Shown here one piece after another: positions 43,950 through 52,905 of a DNA stretch of 64,000 nt. Every line of letters begins with the position of its first letter. Positions within the stretch are counted from its first letter, which is position 1. The stretch is from Xanthobacteraceae bacterium (GTDB lineage Bacteria > Pseudomonadota > Alphaproteobacteria > Rhizobiales > Xanthobacteraceae). The stretch lies in NCBI GenBank assembly GCA_024508855.1, contig JANINJ010000107.1, positions 62,001 through 126,000 of the forward strand. The letters are read 5' to 3'. The translations under genes were made by a program, and so were the position numbers. Under the pieces are notes generated by a model. That model did not search any database. It was not told where the DNA came from and worked only from the letters and a program-made list of their open reading frames with translations.

Positions 43950-45170
43950 TCAGCCTCTTGCTTTCTGCTTCTCCTCCCGCTCTCCTCTCGGCGCTCCAAA
44001 GGCACCCATATTGGCAAGAGCGGTAATCTCGTCGGGCGAGAGTTCGAGCATGCGCGACAGCACCTCCTCTCGATGCGCTCCGATGGAGGGAATGTCGCGC
44101 CCGATCGGCGTCTCGGCATCTGACATTTTCCAGGGCGCATTCACGCCAACAAATTCACCGGCACCGTCAGCGATAGACGAGAACGAGCCGCGCGCGACAA
44201 GATGCGGGTCGGTCAAAGCTGCGCCAGGATCGCGATATCGCGCACAGGGAACACCGGCAGCGTCCAGCGCCGCGATGCATTCGTCCACGCTATGGCGTCC
44301 CGTCCATTTTTCGACGACCTGCATCATTGCCGTCCAGTTCGCACCCCGCGCAGGAAGGGCATTGAAACGCGGATCGTTGGCGAGTTCATCCTGGCCGGTC
44401 ACCTCGCAAAGCGCAGCGAAGTTGCGCGCAGTCACCGGTGCGATCAGCAGGTCGCCGTCCCGCGCTCGCACCGGACCGTAAGTCGGGCGCGATGAACGGA
44501 TCGGAAACTGCGCCTCCTGTAATTCGTAGACAAGCAGGTTCAACATGCAGTCCATCAACGCGACATCGATACGCTGGCCCTTGCCGGTGCGCGAGCGCTG
44601 CACCAACGCGGTCTGAATGGCGGAATAACCGAAAATACCACCAAGCACGTCGGCTACGAAGATCGCTCCAGCCGCCGGTCGATCCCTGTCGTCGGCATAG
44701 CGCATCAGCGAACGATCGAAGCCACTTTCGGCATGCACGATCATCGCGTAGGCCGCGCGCTCGGCGTCAGTACCGGATTGCCCATAGCCAGAGATCGAAC
44801 AGTAAATCAGCCGTGGATTGATCTCGCGCAATGCCTCGTATCCGAGACCGAGGCGATCCATGACGCCGGGGCGAAAATTCTCAACCAGAATATCTGCCTC
44901 CGCAACCAGCCGGCGCACCAGGGCGATCGCCTCGGCGTTTTTGAGGTCTAGCGCAAGGCTCTTCTTCCCCGCGTTGAGCTGGCCGAAATAAGCGCTGTGA
45001 CCGTCGCGCAAGGGCGTCCGCAGCCGCATATCGTCGCCTTCAGGCGGCTCGATCTTGATCACTTCCGCCCCCACGTCGGCGAGTAGCCGTGCGCAATACG
45101 GACCGGCTAACATGATCGAGAAATCGAGCACCCGAACGCCTTCGAGCGGTACGGTCTTGTTCTCCGGCAT
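43950..45170 (-). CDS. Class III CoA-transferase family protein lacking the catalytic Asp
   Basis: The 406-residue protein has the CaiB/BaiF fold markers (GVRVLDFSIMLAGPYCARLLADVGAEVIKIEPP, GQLNAGKKSLALDLKN). At the nucleophile position, where relatives have Y-D or F-D, it reads RAAYAMIVHAESG, so Asp is replaced by A142. Acyl-CoA transfer by the usual Asp-acyl intermediate would not work, and it may be a racemase-like or binding protein. It starts 10 bases after the fused ACAD stop and precedes the P450 gene. Confidence 0.87.
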   Translation of the reverse strand: MPENKTVPLEGVRVLDFSIMLAGPYCARLLADVGAEVIKIEPPEGDDMRLRTPLRDGHSAYFGQLNAGKKSLALDLKNAEAIALVRRLVAEADILVENFRPGVMDRLGLGYEALREINPRLIYCSISGYGQSGTDAERAAYAMIVHAESGFDRSLMRYADDRDRPAAGAIFVADVLGGIFGYSAIQTALVQRSRTGKGQRIDVALMDCMLNLLVYELQEAQFPIRSSRPTYGPVRARDGDLLIAPVTARNFAALCEVTGQDELANDPRFNALPARGANWTAMMQVVEKWTGRHSVDECIAALDAAGVPCARYRDPGAALTDPHLVARGSFSSIADGAGEFVGVNAPWKMSDAETPIGRDIPSIGAHREEVLSRMLELSPDEITALANMGAFGAPRGEREEKQKARG

Positions 45171-45180
45171 TCATACGCTC

Positions 45181-47421
45181 CTATTTCGGAAGCCCAAGGC
45201 CACGTTGTGCAATGAGGCTTCGTTGGATCTCGTTGGTTCCGATGCTGATGACCCACATAAGCGAATGACGCAGGTTCTGCTCGAAACGTCCGTTGTCGAT
45301 CGCTCCCGCCATTTGCTCGGAAAGCGCAGCGCGCATGCCGAGAATATCGAGCGCGGCTTCGCCAAAGCGCTCCATCAACTCGCCGGAAAAGACTTTACTG
45401 ATGGCACCATATTCGGGCGGCGTCACACCGTCGGTAGCCAGTTCTGCACAATGCATCATCAACTGCCGTCCGACCTCGATTTCAGAGGCCAGTATTGCCA
45501 TTTTATCGCGAACGAGCGGGTCATCGGCAAGCGATGGGATATCCTCCACTCTCGCAGCAATGCGCTTGCGCAATTGCTCGAACGCATGCGCAACTCTTAG
45601 AACGATGCCGCCGCCAACCAGACCGCGCTCGAAAGCAAGTGCGCCTGTCAGTACCTTCCAGCCGCCATTGACTTCGCCAACGAGGTTTTCGAGGGGAACG
45701 CGGACATCATCGTAAAAAATGTTGGCGAACGAGCCATCATACATGGTGGGTGCCGACCGAACGGTAATGCCCTTCGCATCCATCGGAACGATGAACATGC
45801 TGATCCCGGCGTGCGGCGGCTTGGCATCCTTGTCAGTCCGTGCGGCCAGGAACATGTATTTGCCCCACCAGGTCGTCGTCCATATCTTCTGGCCATTGAT
45901 AACCCAATGTTCGCCGTCCCTCACCGCGCTGGTACGAAGTGCGGCGAGATCGGAGCCTGCCTGCGGTTCGCTGTACCCCATGCCATGCATTGCCTCGCCG
46001 CGAAGGACTTCCGGCAGGTATTTTTTCTGCTGCACTGGCGTACCGAACATCATCAACGCGTTCGCCTGGATCGCAGCTCCAATCCGAGGCGCCTCGCCGT
46101 GCTCCATCGTCTCCATGAAAGCGATCTGTTCGAGTGGCGAGCGTGCCTGCCCGTCGAACGCTTTCGGCCAACCCAGGCCGATCCAACCAGTCTTCCCGAT
46201 ATCGTGCGCAAACTCGGCATCGAACTCACGTTTGGAAAACGGCTTATTGTCAAATGCAGCCTTACGCTCTCCCGACCAGTTCTGCTCCAGCCAGAGTCGC
46301 ACCTCCTCGCGCAAAGCGTTGCCGGCCGGGCCGAGGTCGTATTGGGGCAACGCAGCACCGCCGTTATCCAGCAGATACCCAGCGAGCCGTCGTTTCGCCC
46401 ATCCTGCCCCACCTAACGCGATCGTATCGAGATGCACCCGCTTGAAATGTAACGGCGCCTCGTGCTCTTCAGCATAACCGATCGCTCCGAACGTATGCTG
46501 CGTCTCAAGCGACACCTGCCTTAGCGCGCTGCCGGCAAAAGCGGTCACGCAATCGGCAAAATACTGCCAATCGTTATTGCCGCCATCGTGCAACTCAGCC
46601 GTATGGCCGAGCATGAGGCGCACGCCTTCGAGAGAAATCAGACAGTTCGCAAGCTTGTGCTGGATCGCCTGGAATTTTCCGATCGGCTGTCCGAACTGCC
46701 GTCGCTCCTTGGCATAGTCGACCGCCAACTCGAAGGCGTGCTGGGCAGCACCGTATGCGCGGGCCGTCAGCATCAGTCTTGCCTGGAGCAGAAGATCGTC
46801 GCCGGCGTCGTGTTCCAGTGTCAGAATAGTCACCAGCGCGGCATTGAGACGGACCTCATAGTATCCCCACGCCCCTAAAGCGCGGGTCGGTTCGAGCTCG
46901 ACGCCAGGTGCATCCAACTCGAGAAGCGCAAACGACGATCGGTCCAGCGCCACCAGCAAGTGCGTGCAGCTACCCGCAACTTCTACGAATCGAAGCAGAC
47001 CACTTGCTGCTCGGTTTGCAACATGGATCGCACCTGCACTGGAGTCAGGATCCAGCAACCCGAATGAGAAAGCAAGGCAGGCCGATCCCGCATGCATCCG
47101 TTCCAGCAAGCCAGCCGAAACGTCGGCTCGACAAGCTGAGAGTACGAAATTGGCCAGCGCCGCCGACCACATCGGCGCCGGACAGGCTGCCCTACCAAGC
47201 TCAGCCATGGCGACGATGATCTCGGCAAGGCCACCCTCGTCGGAACCGGCGCCAAGCGCGCCAATGCCCTGCCCCACGAGCTTACGCCAGATCGCCGAAA
47301 TATCCTCAGGCGACGCTTCGCGCCTGAGGGCATCCGTGCGCCAATGCTCACCGAGAAATCCCCGAAGGGAATCTCGGAGCATTTCCCTGATGTGCCCGGC
47401 CGGGAGCTCCGTCGCATCCAT
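45181..47421 (-). CDS. Fused two-domain acyl-CoA dehydrogenase
   Basis: The 746-residue protein (from ATG 47421, 9 bases after the crotonase stop) has two acyl-CoA dehydrogenase units in tandem, about 1-365 and 385-746; family members are normally 380-400. The C-terminal unit is better conserved ([49 protein letters not shown]), while the N-terminal unit looks degenerate. The usual MCAD-position Glu (YEGT) reads SIGT here; E598 in AFERGLVGGG is at the isovaleryl-CoA dehydrogenase position. Such fusions parallel heteromeric ACADs of steroid side-chain and ring degradation. Needs FAD and passes electrons to ETF. Confidence 0.9.
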   Translation of the reverse strand: MDATELPAGHIREMLRDSLRGFLGEHWRTDALRREASPEDISAIWRKLVGQGIGALGAGSDEGGLAEIIVAMAELGRAACPAPMWSAALANFVLSACRADVSAGLLERMHAGSACLAFSFGLLDPDSSAGAIHVANRAASGLLRFVEVAGSCTHLLVALDRSSFALLELDAPGVELEPTRALGAWGYYEVRLNAALVTILTLEHDAGDDLLLQARLMLTARAYGAAQHAFELAVDYAKERRQFGQPIGKFQAIQHKLANCLISLEGVRLMLGHTAELHDGGNNDWQYFADCVTAFAGSALRQVSLETQHTFGAIGYAEEHEAPLHFKRVHLDTIALGGAGWAKRRLAGYLLDNGGAALPQYDLGPAGNALREEVRLWLEQNWSGERKAAFDNKPFSKREFDAEFAHDIGKTGWIGLGWPKAFDGQARSPLEQIAFMETMEHGEAPRIGAAIQANALMMFGTPVQQKKYLPEVLRGEAMHGMGYSEPQAGSDLAALRTSAVRDGEHWVINGQKIWTTTWWGKYMFLAARTDKDAKPPHAGISMFIVPMDAKGITVRSAPTMYDGSFANIFYDDVRVPLENLVGEVNGGWKVLTGALAFERGLVGGGIVLRVAHAFEQLRKRIAARVEDIPSLADDPLVRDKMAILASEIEVGRQLMMHCAELATDGVTPPEYGAISKVFSGELMERFGEAALDILGMRAALSEQMAGAIDNGRFEQNLRHSLMWVISIGTNEIQRSLIAQRGLGLPK

Positions 47422-47429
47422 GGGAAGCG

Positions 47430-48239
47430 CTACGCCTGGCCGAATTTCGGCTTGCGCTTCTCCTTGAACGACGTGGTCGCCTCCTTGTGATCTGCCGTTT
47501 CGAACGTCACCTGCTCCAGCGCCATCGAGGCTTCTAGCAGCATGTTGACGCGATCCTTGACGATCTGATTGATCGAAAGCTTGGTCCAACGAATGGCCCA
47601 GGTTGGACCGTTAGCTAGCTCAAGGGCGATCTCACGGGCCTTCGCCAGCACTTCTGCCCGTGGAGCCACGTGATTGACCAGTCCAATCCGCTCGGCCTCC
47701 TTTCCTTTCAGGAGGGTGCCGCGGATCAGGTATTCCTTGGCCTTGTTGATACCGATCAGCAGCGGCCAGATCACAGTGCCGCCGTCGCCCGCGACGAGGC
47801 CCACTCGTGATACGTGGGTATCGCCGATGCGGGCGTCTTCGGCCATCACAGTGATGTCGCTCAGCAATGCGTGCGTCGCGGCAAGACCGATAGCGTCGCC
47901 GTTAATGGCGGCAATGATCGGCTTGTCCAGCTCGAGCTGACGGGTAACCGCACGGCGACTGATCATCGGATCGTGCACCTCGCCCTCTTCCAACACATCG
48001 CCACCCGGACGTTCCGACATCGCCTTGACGTCGCCGCCAACACTGAAGAAATCACCTGCGCCCGTCAGCACAACGCAATTGACGGCATGGTCGTCGCCGA
48101 GATCGTCCCAGATCGTCCGCAATTCGCGGATCAGCTTCTGGTTGATGGCATTGCGCGCCTGCGGCCGATTCAGCATTACGGTCGCGACCTTGTCCGCGAC
48201 ATCGACCTTCAGGCACTCGTACTTGGCATATCTCGACAC
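47430..48239 (-). CDS. Enoyl-CoA hydratase/isomerase (crotonase) family protein
   Basis: The 269-residue product has the crotonase core (VATVMLNRPQARNAINQKLI, oxyanion stretches FFSVGGDVKAM and INGDAIGLAATHALLSDI, and RIGDTHVSRVGLVAGDGG). GTG 48239 follows GGGAGG and is preferred to the long upstream extension. The first catalytic Glu of enoyl-CoA hydratases is not evident, and the second position is Asp in AGDGG, so hydratase versus isomerase or lyase activity is uncertain. It lies between the FadR-like regulator and the fused ACAD. Confidence 0.88.
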   Translation of the reverse strand: MSRYAKYECLKVDVADKVATVMLNRPQARNAINQKLIRELRTIWDDLGDDHAVNCVVLTGAGDFFSVGGDVKAMSERPGGDVLEEGEVHDPMISRRAVTRQLELDKPIIAAINGDAIGLAATHALLSDITVMAEDARIGDTHVSRVGLVAGDGGTVIWPLLIGINKAKEYLIRGTLLKGKEAERIGLVNHVAPRAEVLAKAREIALELANGPTWAIRWTKLSINQIVKDRVNMLLEASMALEQVTFETADHKEATTSFKEKRKPKFGQA

Positions 48240-48288
48240 AGTTACCTCCCTTGTAGTGATTGATCGGATGCAGCCTTCGGAGCGCAGA

Positions 48289-49155
48289 TTAACGGCGCAT
48301 GCCGGGCTGCACTTCAGCCAGCGCAACGTGTAGCGACATTGCGCCCGGGTCCTGTTCCAACATTCGCTGCACGGACGCTAGGTGACTTCGCATTGAGCGA
48401 GTGGCCGCTGCGACGTCACGCGCACGCAATGCTGCCATGAATTGTCGACGGTTCTGCGCAAGCCGCGGCATCGCCACACCACTTGAGACCACCTTGGCAT
48501 AGACGAAACGCATGTGGATTTCGGTGACCGAGTCCATGATCATCGCGATCACCTTGTTGCCAGTCGATGCCGCCAGGAGTTTGTAGAATTCACGCGAGCA
48601 TTCGACCCGGTCCAGCAGCCGACCCTCGCGCGTTGCAAGCTCCGTGCTCTCAATATTGGCCTCAAGCACCTCGAAGTCGGCTTGACTAGCGTTGGTGCAA
48701 GCAAGCCGCACTACCAGGTCGAGAACATTGATTCTCGCCTCCGACAACTCCCGCACGGAAATCGTGCCCAAGCTCAGCATGTCGCGCATAACGACATTCA
48801 TGCGGCTGGTATCGCCTTCCCGGATGAAGGCACCGCCTTTGACGCCCTTTTGCAGTCGCAGAACGCCGGCCATCTCGAGGCTGCGCAGCGCCTCGCGCAG
48901 AACGTTGCGACTGACGCCGAGCTGCTGCGCCAGATCTCGCTCGGGCGGCAGCTTGTCGCCCGGTTTGAGGATGCCGAGGGCCAGTTGCTCGCGAATCCGC
49001 TCGCAGATTTCCTCGAACGCGCGACGGGTATGAATCGGCCGAAACTTCGGCGGCGGCGCCCCGCCGGCAACCCGATGATCGACAACACGGTCGCGGCGAT
49101 CGACCGAAGCGGATCGCGGCCGGCTGGGCTTTCGAGGGCTTGACTTGGTGTTCAT
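48289..49155 (-). CDS. GntR/FadR family transcriptional regulator, FCD-type
   Basis: About 288 residues from ATG 49155 (ATG 49179 is also possible): basic N-terminal tail, winged helix at about 55-120 (GILKPGDKLPPERDLAQQLGVSRNVLREALRSLEMAGVLRLQKGVKGGAFI) and FCD ligand domain to about 270. The operator motif lies immediately upstream (49171-49190). It is first in the crotonase-ACAD-CoA-transferase-P450 run and divergent from the acyl-CoA dehydrogenase at 49232; it probably represses both sides in response to an acyl-CoA or acid intermediate. Confidence 0.92.
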   Translation of the reverse strand: MNTKSSPRKPSRPRSASVDRRDRVVDHRVAGGAPPPKFRPIHTRRAFEEICERIREQLALGILKPGDKLPPERDLAQQLGVSRNVLREALRSLEMAGVLRLQKGVKGGAFIREGDTSRMNVVMRDMLSLGTISVRELSEARINVLDLVVRLACTNASQADFEVLEANIESTELATREGRLLDRVECSREFYKLLAASTGNKVIAMIMDSVTEIHMRFVYAKVVSSGVAMPRLAQNRRQFMAALRARDVAAATRSMRSHLASVQRMLEQDPGAMSLHVALAEVQPGMRR

Positions 49156-49170
49156 GAGATGGATTATTAA

Positions 49171-49190
49171 ATGGATCACCCATTCAATGG
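49171..49190. promoter_or_regulatory. FadR/GntR operator candidate in the divergent 49156-49231 region
   Basis: Two overlapping inverted repeats occur: ATGGATCACCCAT (49171-49183, arms ATGG/CCAT) and CCATTCAATGG (49180-49190, 5-base arms around C). They sit between the FadR-like gene and the divergent acyl-CoA dehydrogenase. GntR proteins bind short near-palindromes of this kind. Confidence 0.6.
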
Positions 49191-49231
49191 AAGCCCCTTT
49201 TTAGCCTTCCAGTCAAAAAAGAGTCCCCCCT

Positions 49232-50371
49232 ATGAGCTTTACCGAGGAACAGATCGCCTTCCGCGACAATGTTCGAAAGATGGTCCTAAGACACGTTGCG
49301 CCGATCGCAGCGGAGATCGACGAGACCGACCGCTTTCCGCTTGAGATCGTGAAACTGTTCGGCGAGATGGGGCTGATGCAGTTGTGGGTGCCCGAGCAAT
49401 ATGGCGGCCCGAACGGCAATCTGACGATGGCCTGCATCGCTCGTGAGGAGATATCCAAGGTCTCCCCGGCCTGCGCTTCGATCGCCGCTCTGAACACCAT
49501 GTTCATCATGCCGCTGCTCCATTTCGGTTCGGAGGAGCAACGCAGGAAATACCTGCCTATCATCGCCAAAGGCGGTGTCGTGACCGCGATCGCGATTTCA
49601 GAGCCGCAGGCCGGCTCCGATGTCACTGCGATCAATACCAGGGCACGCAAGGACGGCGACAGTTACATCCTTAACGGCCGCAAACAATGGTGCAGCTACG
49701 GCGTCGCCGCTGATTATATCGTGATGATGGCGCGGACCGGCGATGGGCCCGGTGCCGACGGCATCAGCGCCTTCATCATCGAGCCGAAGAAGATGCCCGG
49801 CGTGTCGTTTGGACGCCACGAGCGCAAGATGGGATTCCGCGGTGCGCCGAACACGCCTATCTTCCTGGATAACGTGCGCGTGCCGGCCGAGAATCTCGTT
49901 GGTGACGAAGGCAAAGGTTTTCGAGCTTCAATGCGCGCGCTCGACCTCAACCGTCCGACCATCGGCGCACAGTCCGTAGGATTGGCGCAAGGCGCACTCG
50001 ACGCCTGCATTGCCTATGCCAAGGAACGCAAACAATTCAAGAAAGCGATCTCTGAATTCCAGGGCGTGCAATTCATGCTCGCTGACATGGCGATGCAGAT
50101 CGAAGCAGCACGTGCGCTCGTCTACGAATGCGCACGAGCGGGTGACGCGGGCGACTGGAAACGCCTCAATGTCCTTGCCAGCATGGCCAAGTGCGTCGGC
50201 AGCGACATGGCGATGAAGGTTACGACCGATGCCGTCCAGATCTTCGGTGGCTACGGCTACACCATGGACTATCCGGTCGAACGCATGATGCGCGATGCAA
50301 AACTGACCCAGATTTTCGAAGGCACCAATCAGATCCAACGCGTCGTCATCGCTCGCGAACTTTTACGCTAA
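49232..50371 (+). CDS. Acyl-CoA dehydrogenase
   Basis: The 379-residue enzyme has all ACAD landmarks: [25 protein letters not shown] at the start, [14 protein letters not shown] and [15 protein letters not shown] for FAD/substrate contacts, [24 protein letters not shown], and [10 protein letters not shown] with the canonical catalytic Glu. It performs alpha,beta-dehydrogenation of a short or branched acyl-CoA with ETF as acceptor. It starts 77 bases from the divergent FadR-like regulator and is followed 30 bases later by a binding-protein gene. Confidence 0.93.
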   Translation: MSFTEEQIAFRDNVRKMVLRHVAPIAAEIDETDRFPLEIVKLFGEMGLMQLWVPEQYGGPNGNLTMACIAREEISKVSPACASIAALNTMFIMPLLHFGSEEQRRKYLPIIAKGGVVTAIAISEPQAGSDVTAINTRARKDGDSYILNGRKQWCSYGVAADYIVMMARTGDGPGADGISAFIIEPKKMPGVSFGRHERKMGFRGAPNTPIFLDNVRVPAENLVGDEGKGFRASMRALDLNRPTIGAQSVGLAQGALDACIAYAKERKQFKKAISEFQGVQFMLADMAMQIEAARALVYECARAGDAGDWKRLNVLASMAKCVGSDMAMKVTTDAVQIFGGYGYTMDYPVERMMRDAKLTQIFEGTNQIQRVVIARELLR

Positions 50372-50401
50372 CAACCATAAAATAATTTGGAGGAAACAAT
50401 A

Positions 50402-51616
50402 GTGACCCTTGCATACAGCCGCGCCTGGGGCGCGCTCGCCTTGTCCGCGCTGCTCATTACCCCGCCTGTCTGGGCACAAAAGGCTTATAGTCCCGGCGCA
50501 AGCGATACCGAAATCAAACTCGGTCAATCGACCCCACTCAGCGGCCCGGCTTCTGCCTTTGGCGCCGGTGCTGGTCGCGCCGTCGTCGGCTACTTCGAGA
50601 TGCTGAACGAACATGGCGGGATCAACGGGCGCAAGATCAGCTTCACGCAACTCGACAATGCCTACAGTGCGCCCAAAGCGGTCGAGCAATCGCGCAAGCT
50701 CGTCGAAAGCACTGGAATACTTGCGGAGGTCGGCACCATCGGCACGGTGCCCAACGTCGCCATTCAGAAATACCTGAATTCGAAGAAAGTGCCGCAGCTT
50801 TTTATCACGGCCGGCGGACGCCGCTTCAATGATCCCAAAACATTTCCCTGGACCGTTCCACTCTATCCCGATTTCGAAACGGAAGGCAGGGTGGTCGCGA
50901 AATACATTCTGAAAACCAAGCCCGATGCAAAAATCGGCGTTCTGTATCAGAACGACGACTACGGAAAGGATTACCTCAAGGGGTTGCGCGCTGGTCTCGG
51001 ATCGAAGGAATCTCAAATCGTAATGCAGGCTTCCTACGAGCTTGCCGATCCAACTATCGATTCGCAGATCGTCCAACTCAAGGCTGCGAACATCGATACG
51101 CTGATCGAACAGTCCTCTTCGAAAGCGGCAGCGCAATCAATCCGCAAGGTTCACGAGCTGAACTGGAATGTGCTTCATATCATTGGCGGGTCGACCGCAT
51201 CGGTCGAGACCATCTTAAAGCCAGCAGGTCTTGAGGCTTCGAAAGGACTGGTGACGACGCAATTTCTCAAGCAGCCCGGCGATCCCGCATGGGCCAACGA
51301 CGAGGAGGTCAAAACCTACAAGGACTTCCTGAAGAAATACGCACCATCCGTCAATCCCGACGACTATTCCGTGCTGGTTGCTTACATGAATGTCCACGCC
51401 ATCGAGCTCGTCTTGAAGAAATGCGGGGACCAACTGACCCGCGAGAACCTGATCCGCCAGGCGACATCTTTGCATGGCGAACGGCTGCCGATGATGCTCC
51501 CCGGAATCTCGATCAGCACCAAACCGGACGACTATGCGGCCTTCAAAACATTGAGAATGGCGGTTTTCAATGGTGAAAGCTGGACCCTGTCCGGGGACCC
51601 GATATCGGCCGAATGA
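50402..51616 (+). CDS. Orphan ABC transporter substrate-binding protein (LivJ/K type)
   Basis: From GTG 50402 (GGAGGAAA 6-13 bases upstream) the product is 404 residues with a signal peptide (1-25, ending PPVWAQ) and a Peripla_BP_6 domain (IKLGQSTPLSGPASAFGAGAGRAVVGYFEMLNEHGGINGRKI). It follows the acyl-CoA dehydrogenase in the same transcript and lacks a local permease. A large hairpin (51641-51681) follows the stop. Confidence 0.9.
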   Translation: MTLAYSRAWGALALSALLITPPVWAQKAYSPGASDTEIKLGQSTPLSGPASAFGAGAGRAVVGYFEMLNEHGGINGRKISFTQLDNAYSAPKAVEQSRKLVESTGILAEVGTIGTVPNVAIQKYLNSKKVPQLFITAGGRRFNDPKTFPWTVPLYPDFETEGRVVAKYILKTKPDAKIGVLYQNDDYGKDYLKGLRAGLGSKESQIVMQASYELADPTIDSQIVQLKAANIDTLIEQSSSKAAAQSIRKVHELNWNVLHIIGGSTASVETILKPAGLEASKGLVTTQFLKQPGDPAWANDEEVKTYKDFLKKYAPSVNPDDYSVLVAYMNVHAIELVLKKCGDQLTRENLIRQATSLHGERLPMMLPGISISTKPDDYAAFKTLRMAVFNGESWTLSGDPISAE

Positions 51617-51640
51617 GCTAAGCGGCACTCTTTAGAATAA

Positions 51641-51681
51641 GTCGAGAGAAGTGGCGAAAGCCAGCCTCGCCACTTCTCGAC
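51641..51681. terminator. Bidirectional terminator-like hairpin
   Basis: The left arm GTCGAGAGAAGTGGCGA (51641-51657) pairs with TCGCCACTTCTCGAC (51667-51681): 15 base pairs with a 2-base bulge and a 9-base loop. A TTATTCT run follows on the minus strand, none on the plus. It ends the plus-strand binding-protein gene and lies just past the stop of the minus-strand gene remnant, so it may have served both. Confidence 0.65.
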
Positions 51682-51693
51682 CCGCTCACTGGC

Positions 51694-51843
51694 TCACGAA
51701 GCAATCCCGTCGAGATCGACCAAGCCCCCAACCGGAATCCAGTTGGCGCCGTCGAAACGAGTGATCTGAAGGTTGTGGATCGCGCGATAATCGACCAGTG
51801 AAGAATTCGGCGCGACTTGCACCTTTCCATTTTCGGCACCCGC
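51694..51843 (-). pseudogene. C-terminal remnant of a LivJ-type substrate-binding protein
   Basis: Minus-strand codons here read GKVQVAPNSSLVDYRAIHN, then a stretch ending ITRFDGANWIPVGGL and a stop at 51696-51694. This is the usual C-terminal end of branched-chain-type binding proteins. No upstream coding part exists: the frame is blocked by stops from about 51847 upward, and the sequence there instead matches another gene end on the plus strand. It marks a deletion or rearrangement. Confidence 0.7.
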
Positions 51844-51904
51844 GAGCTATATCGCTGCGCAGAACATTCTTGTCGACGGCGAGGCCTATGTTGGCGCATT
51901 CTAG
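51830..51904 (+). pseudogene. Possible C-terminal remnant of a short-chain dehydrogenase
   Basis: Plus-strand codons read SAPASYIAAQNILVDGEAYV and then GAF-stop at 51902-51904. The pattern x-TGQ-NILVDGGAY is the common C-terminal end of SDR oxidoreductases, here slightly degenerated (AAQ for TGQ, E for G). The reading frame before about 51825 belongs to the opposite-strand remnant. Only about 23 codons support the assignment. Confidence 0.45.
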
Positions 51905-51957
51905 TGCCAGCGGACATTCCCTTCGCCGTCCATCTCCCCCGCGCAATCAGGATTGTC

Positions 51958-52905
51958 ATGAAAAACAAGGCATTTGAAACCGCAATTTCGGAAACCGCAG
52001 AGTCTCTTGTCGGACCCTGGCGGCAACCTCGGCAAATGCTGCATGCGCAAACCTACGATTCTCATGCATCGATCCATGACGACGCGACGGCGCAGAAGCT
52101 TGGATTTCAAGGCGGAACGATTGAGGGGCCGACACACTTCAGCCAGTTCGCGCCACTCTGCGAGCGGATTTGGGGCAACGCCTGGTTTGGAACCGGATGC
52201 CTTTCCGCACACTACCGTAATCCGTCTTTTGAAGGCGAAGAGGTACAAGCTTACATCGAAAAGCCCGCACCCCAGCAGTCGTTGTGCAAAATCTGGATGA
52301 CAAAGCGAGACGGAACCGAAGTCCTGCGCGGCACCGCCTCGATCGGCCCGCAGCATGTACAAACCGCGCTCGATCAAAGATTGCTGGAATTAAAGCCGCT
52401 CGCGGATCCGGTAATCTTGCGCGACATAAAGGTAGGAATGAAAACTCCGCGGCAGACCATCCGGATGGACTTCGATCAAACGATGGGGGACCTCTATCCG
52501 TTTTCGCTGCGCGACAAACTGAAGATGATCACGGAGCCATCGGCCTTCTACGAAGAAGCCGCTCAGACCCCTTGGCATCGCCCTGTGATTCCTTTCGAGA
52601 TGCTGAGTGTGCTGTTTCAGTATCGCTCTCGTGACGATCAATTGCCGACGAGAGGCCCTGCTGTCGGCCTGTTCGCCGATCAAGAGATCCGGCTGTTGCG
52701 CGGCCCTCTCTTTGTCGGTGAGGATTATCAAACCGAACGCGAAGTGGTTGCGCTAAGCGGTAGCCGCCGAACCGAGAGCATGTGGGTCCGCACAACAGTG
52801 CTCACGATGAACAACGAACCCGTCGCGACGATGTTACTCAATCTCGCGAGCATCAAGGACTCTTATCACGACTACCAGACAGAGCACGCCAAGCTCTACT
52901 CTTGA
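51958..52905 (+). CDS. MaoC-like hot-dog fold protein
   Basis: The 315-residue product begins at ATG 51958; the open frame upstream to 51817 covers the remnants and is rejected. LGFQGGTIEGPTHFSQFAPLCERIW (about 40-65) and VRTTVLTMNNEPVATMLLNLASIK near the C-terminus resemble MaoC/hot-dog hydratases or fluoroacetyl-CoA thioesterase-like proteins, but the hydratase D-x4-H pair is not obvious. It could act on a CoA intermediate of the neighbouring pathway. No close operon partner; function uncertain. Confidence 0.72.
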   Translation: MKNKAFETAISETAESLVGPWRQPRQMLHAQTYDSHASIHDDATAQKLGFQGGTIEGPTHFSQFAPLCERIWGNAWFGTGCLSAHYRNPSFEGEEVQAYIEKPAPQQSLCKIWMTKRDGTEVLRGTASIGPQHVQTALDQRLLELKPLADPVILRDIKVGMKTPRQTIRMDFDQTMGDLYPFSLRDKLKMITEPSAFYEEAAQTPWHRPVIPFEMLSVLFQYRSRDDQLPTRGPAVGLFADQEIRLLRGPLFVGEDYQTEREVVALSGSRRTESMWVRTTVLTMNNEPVATMLLNLASIKDSYHDYQTEHAKLYS

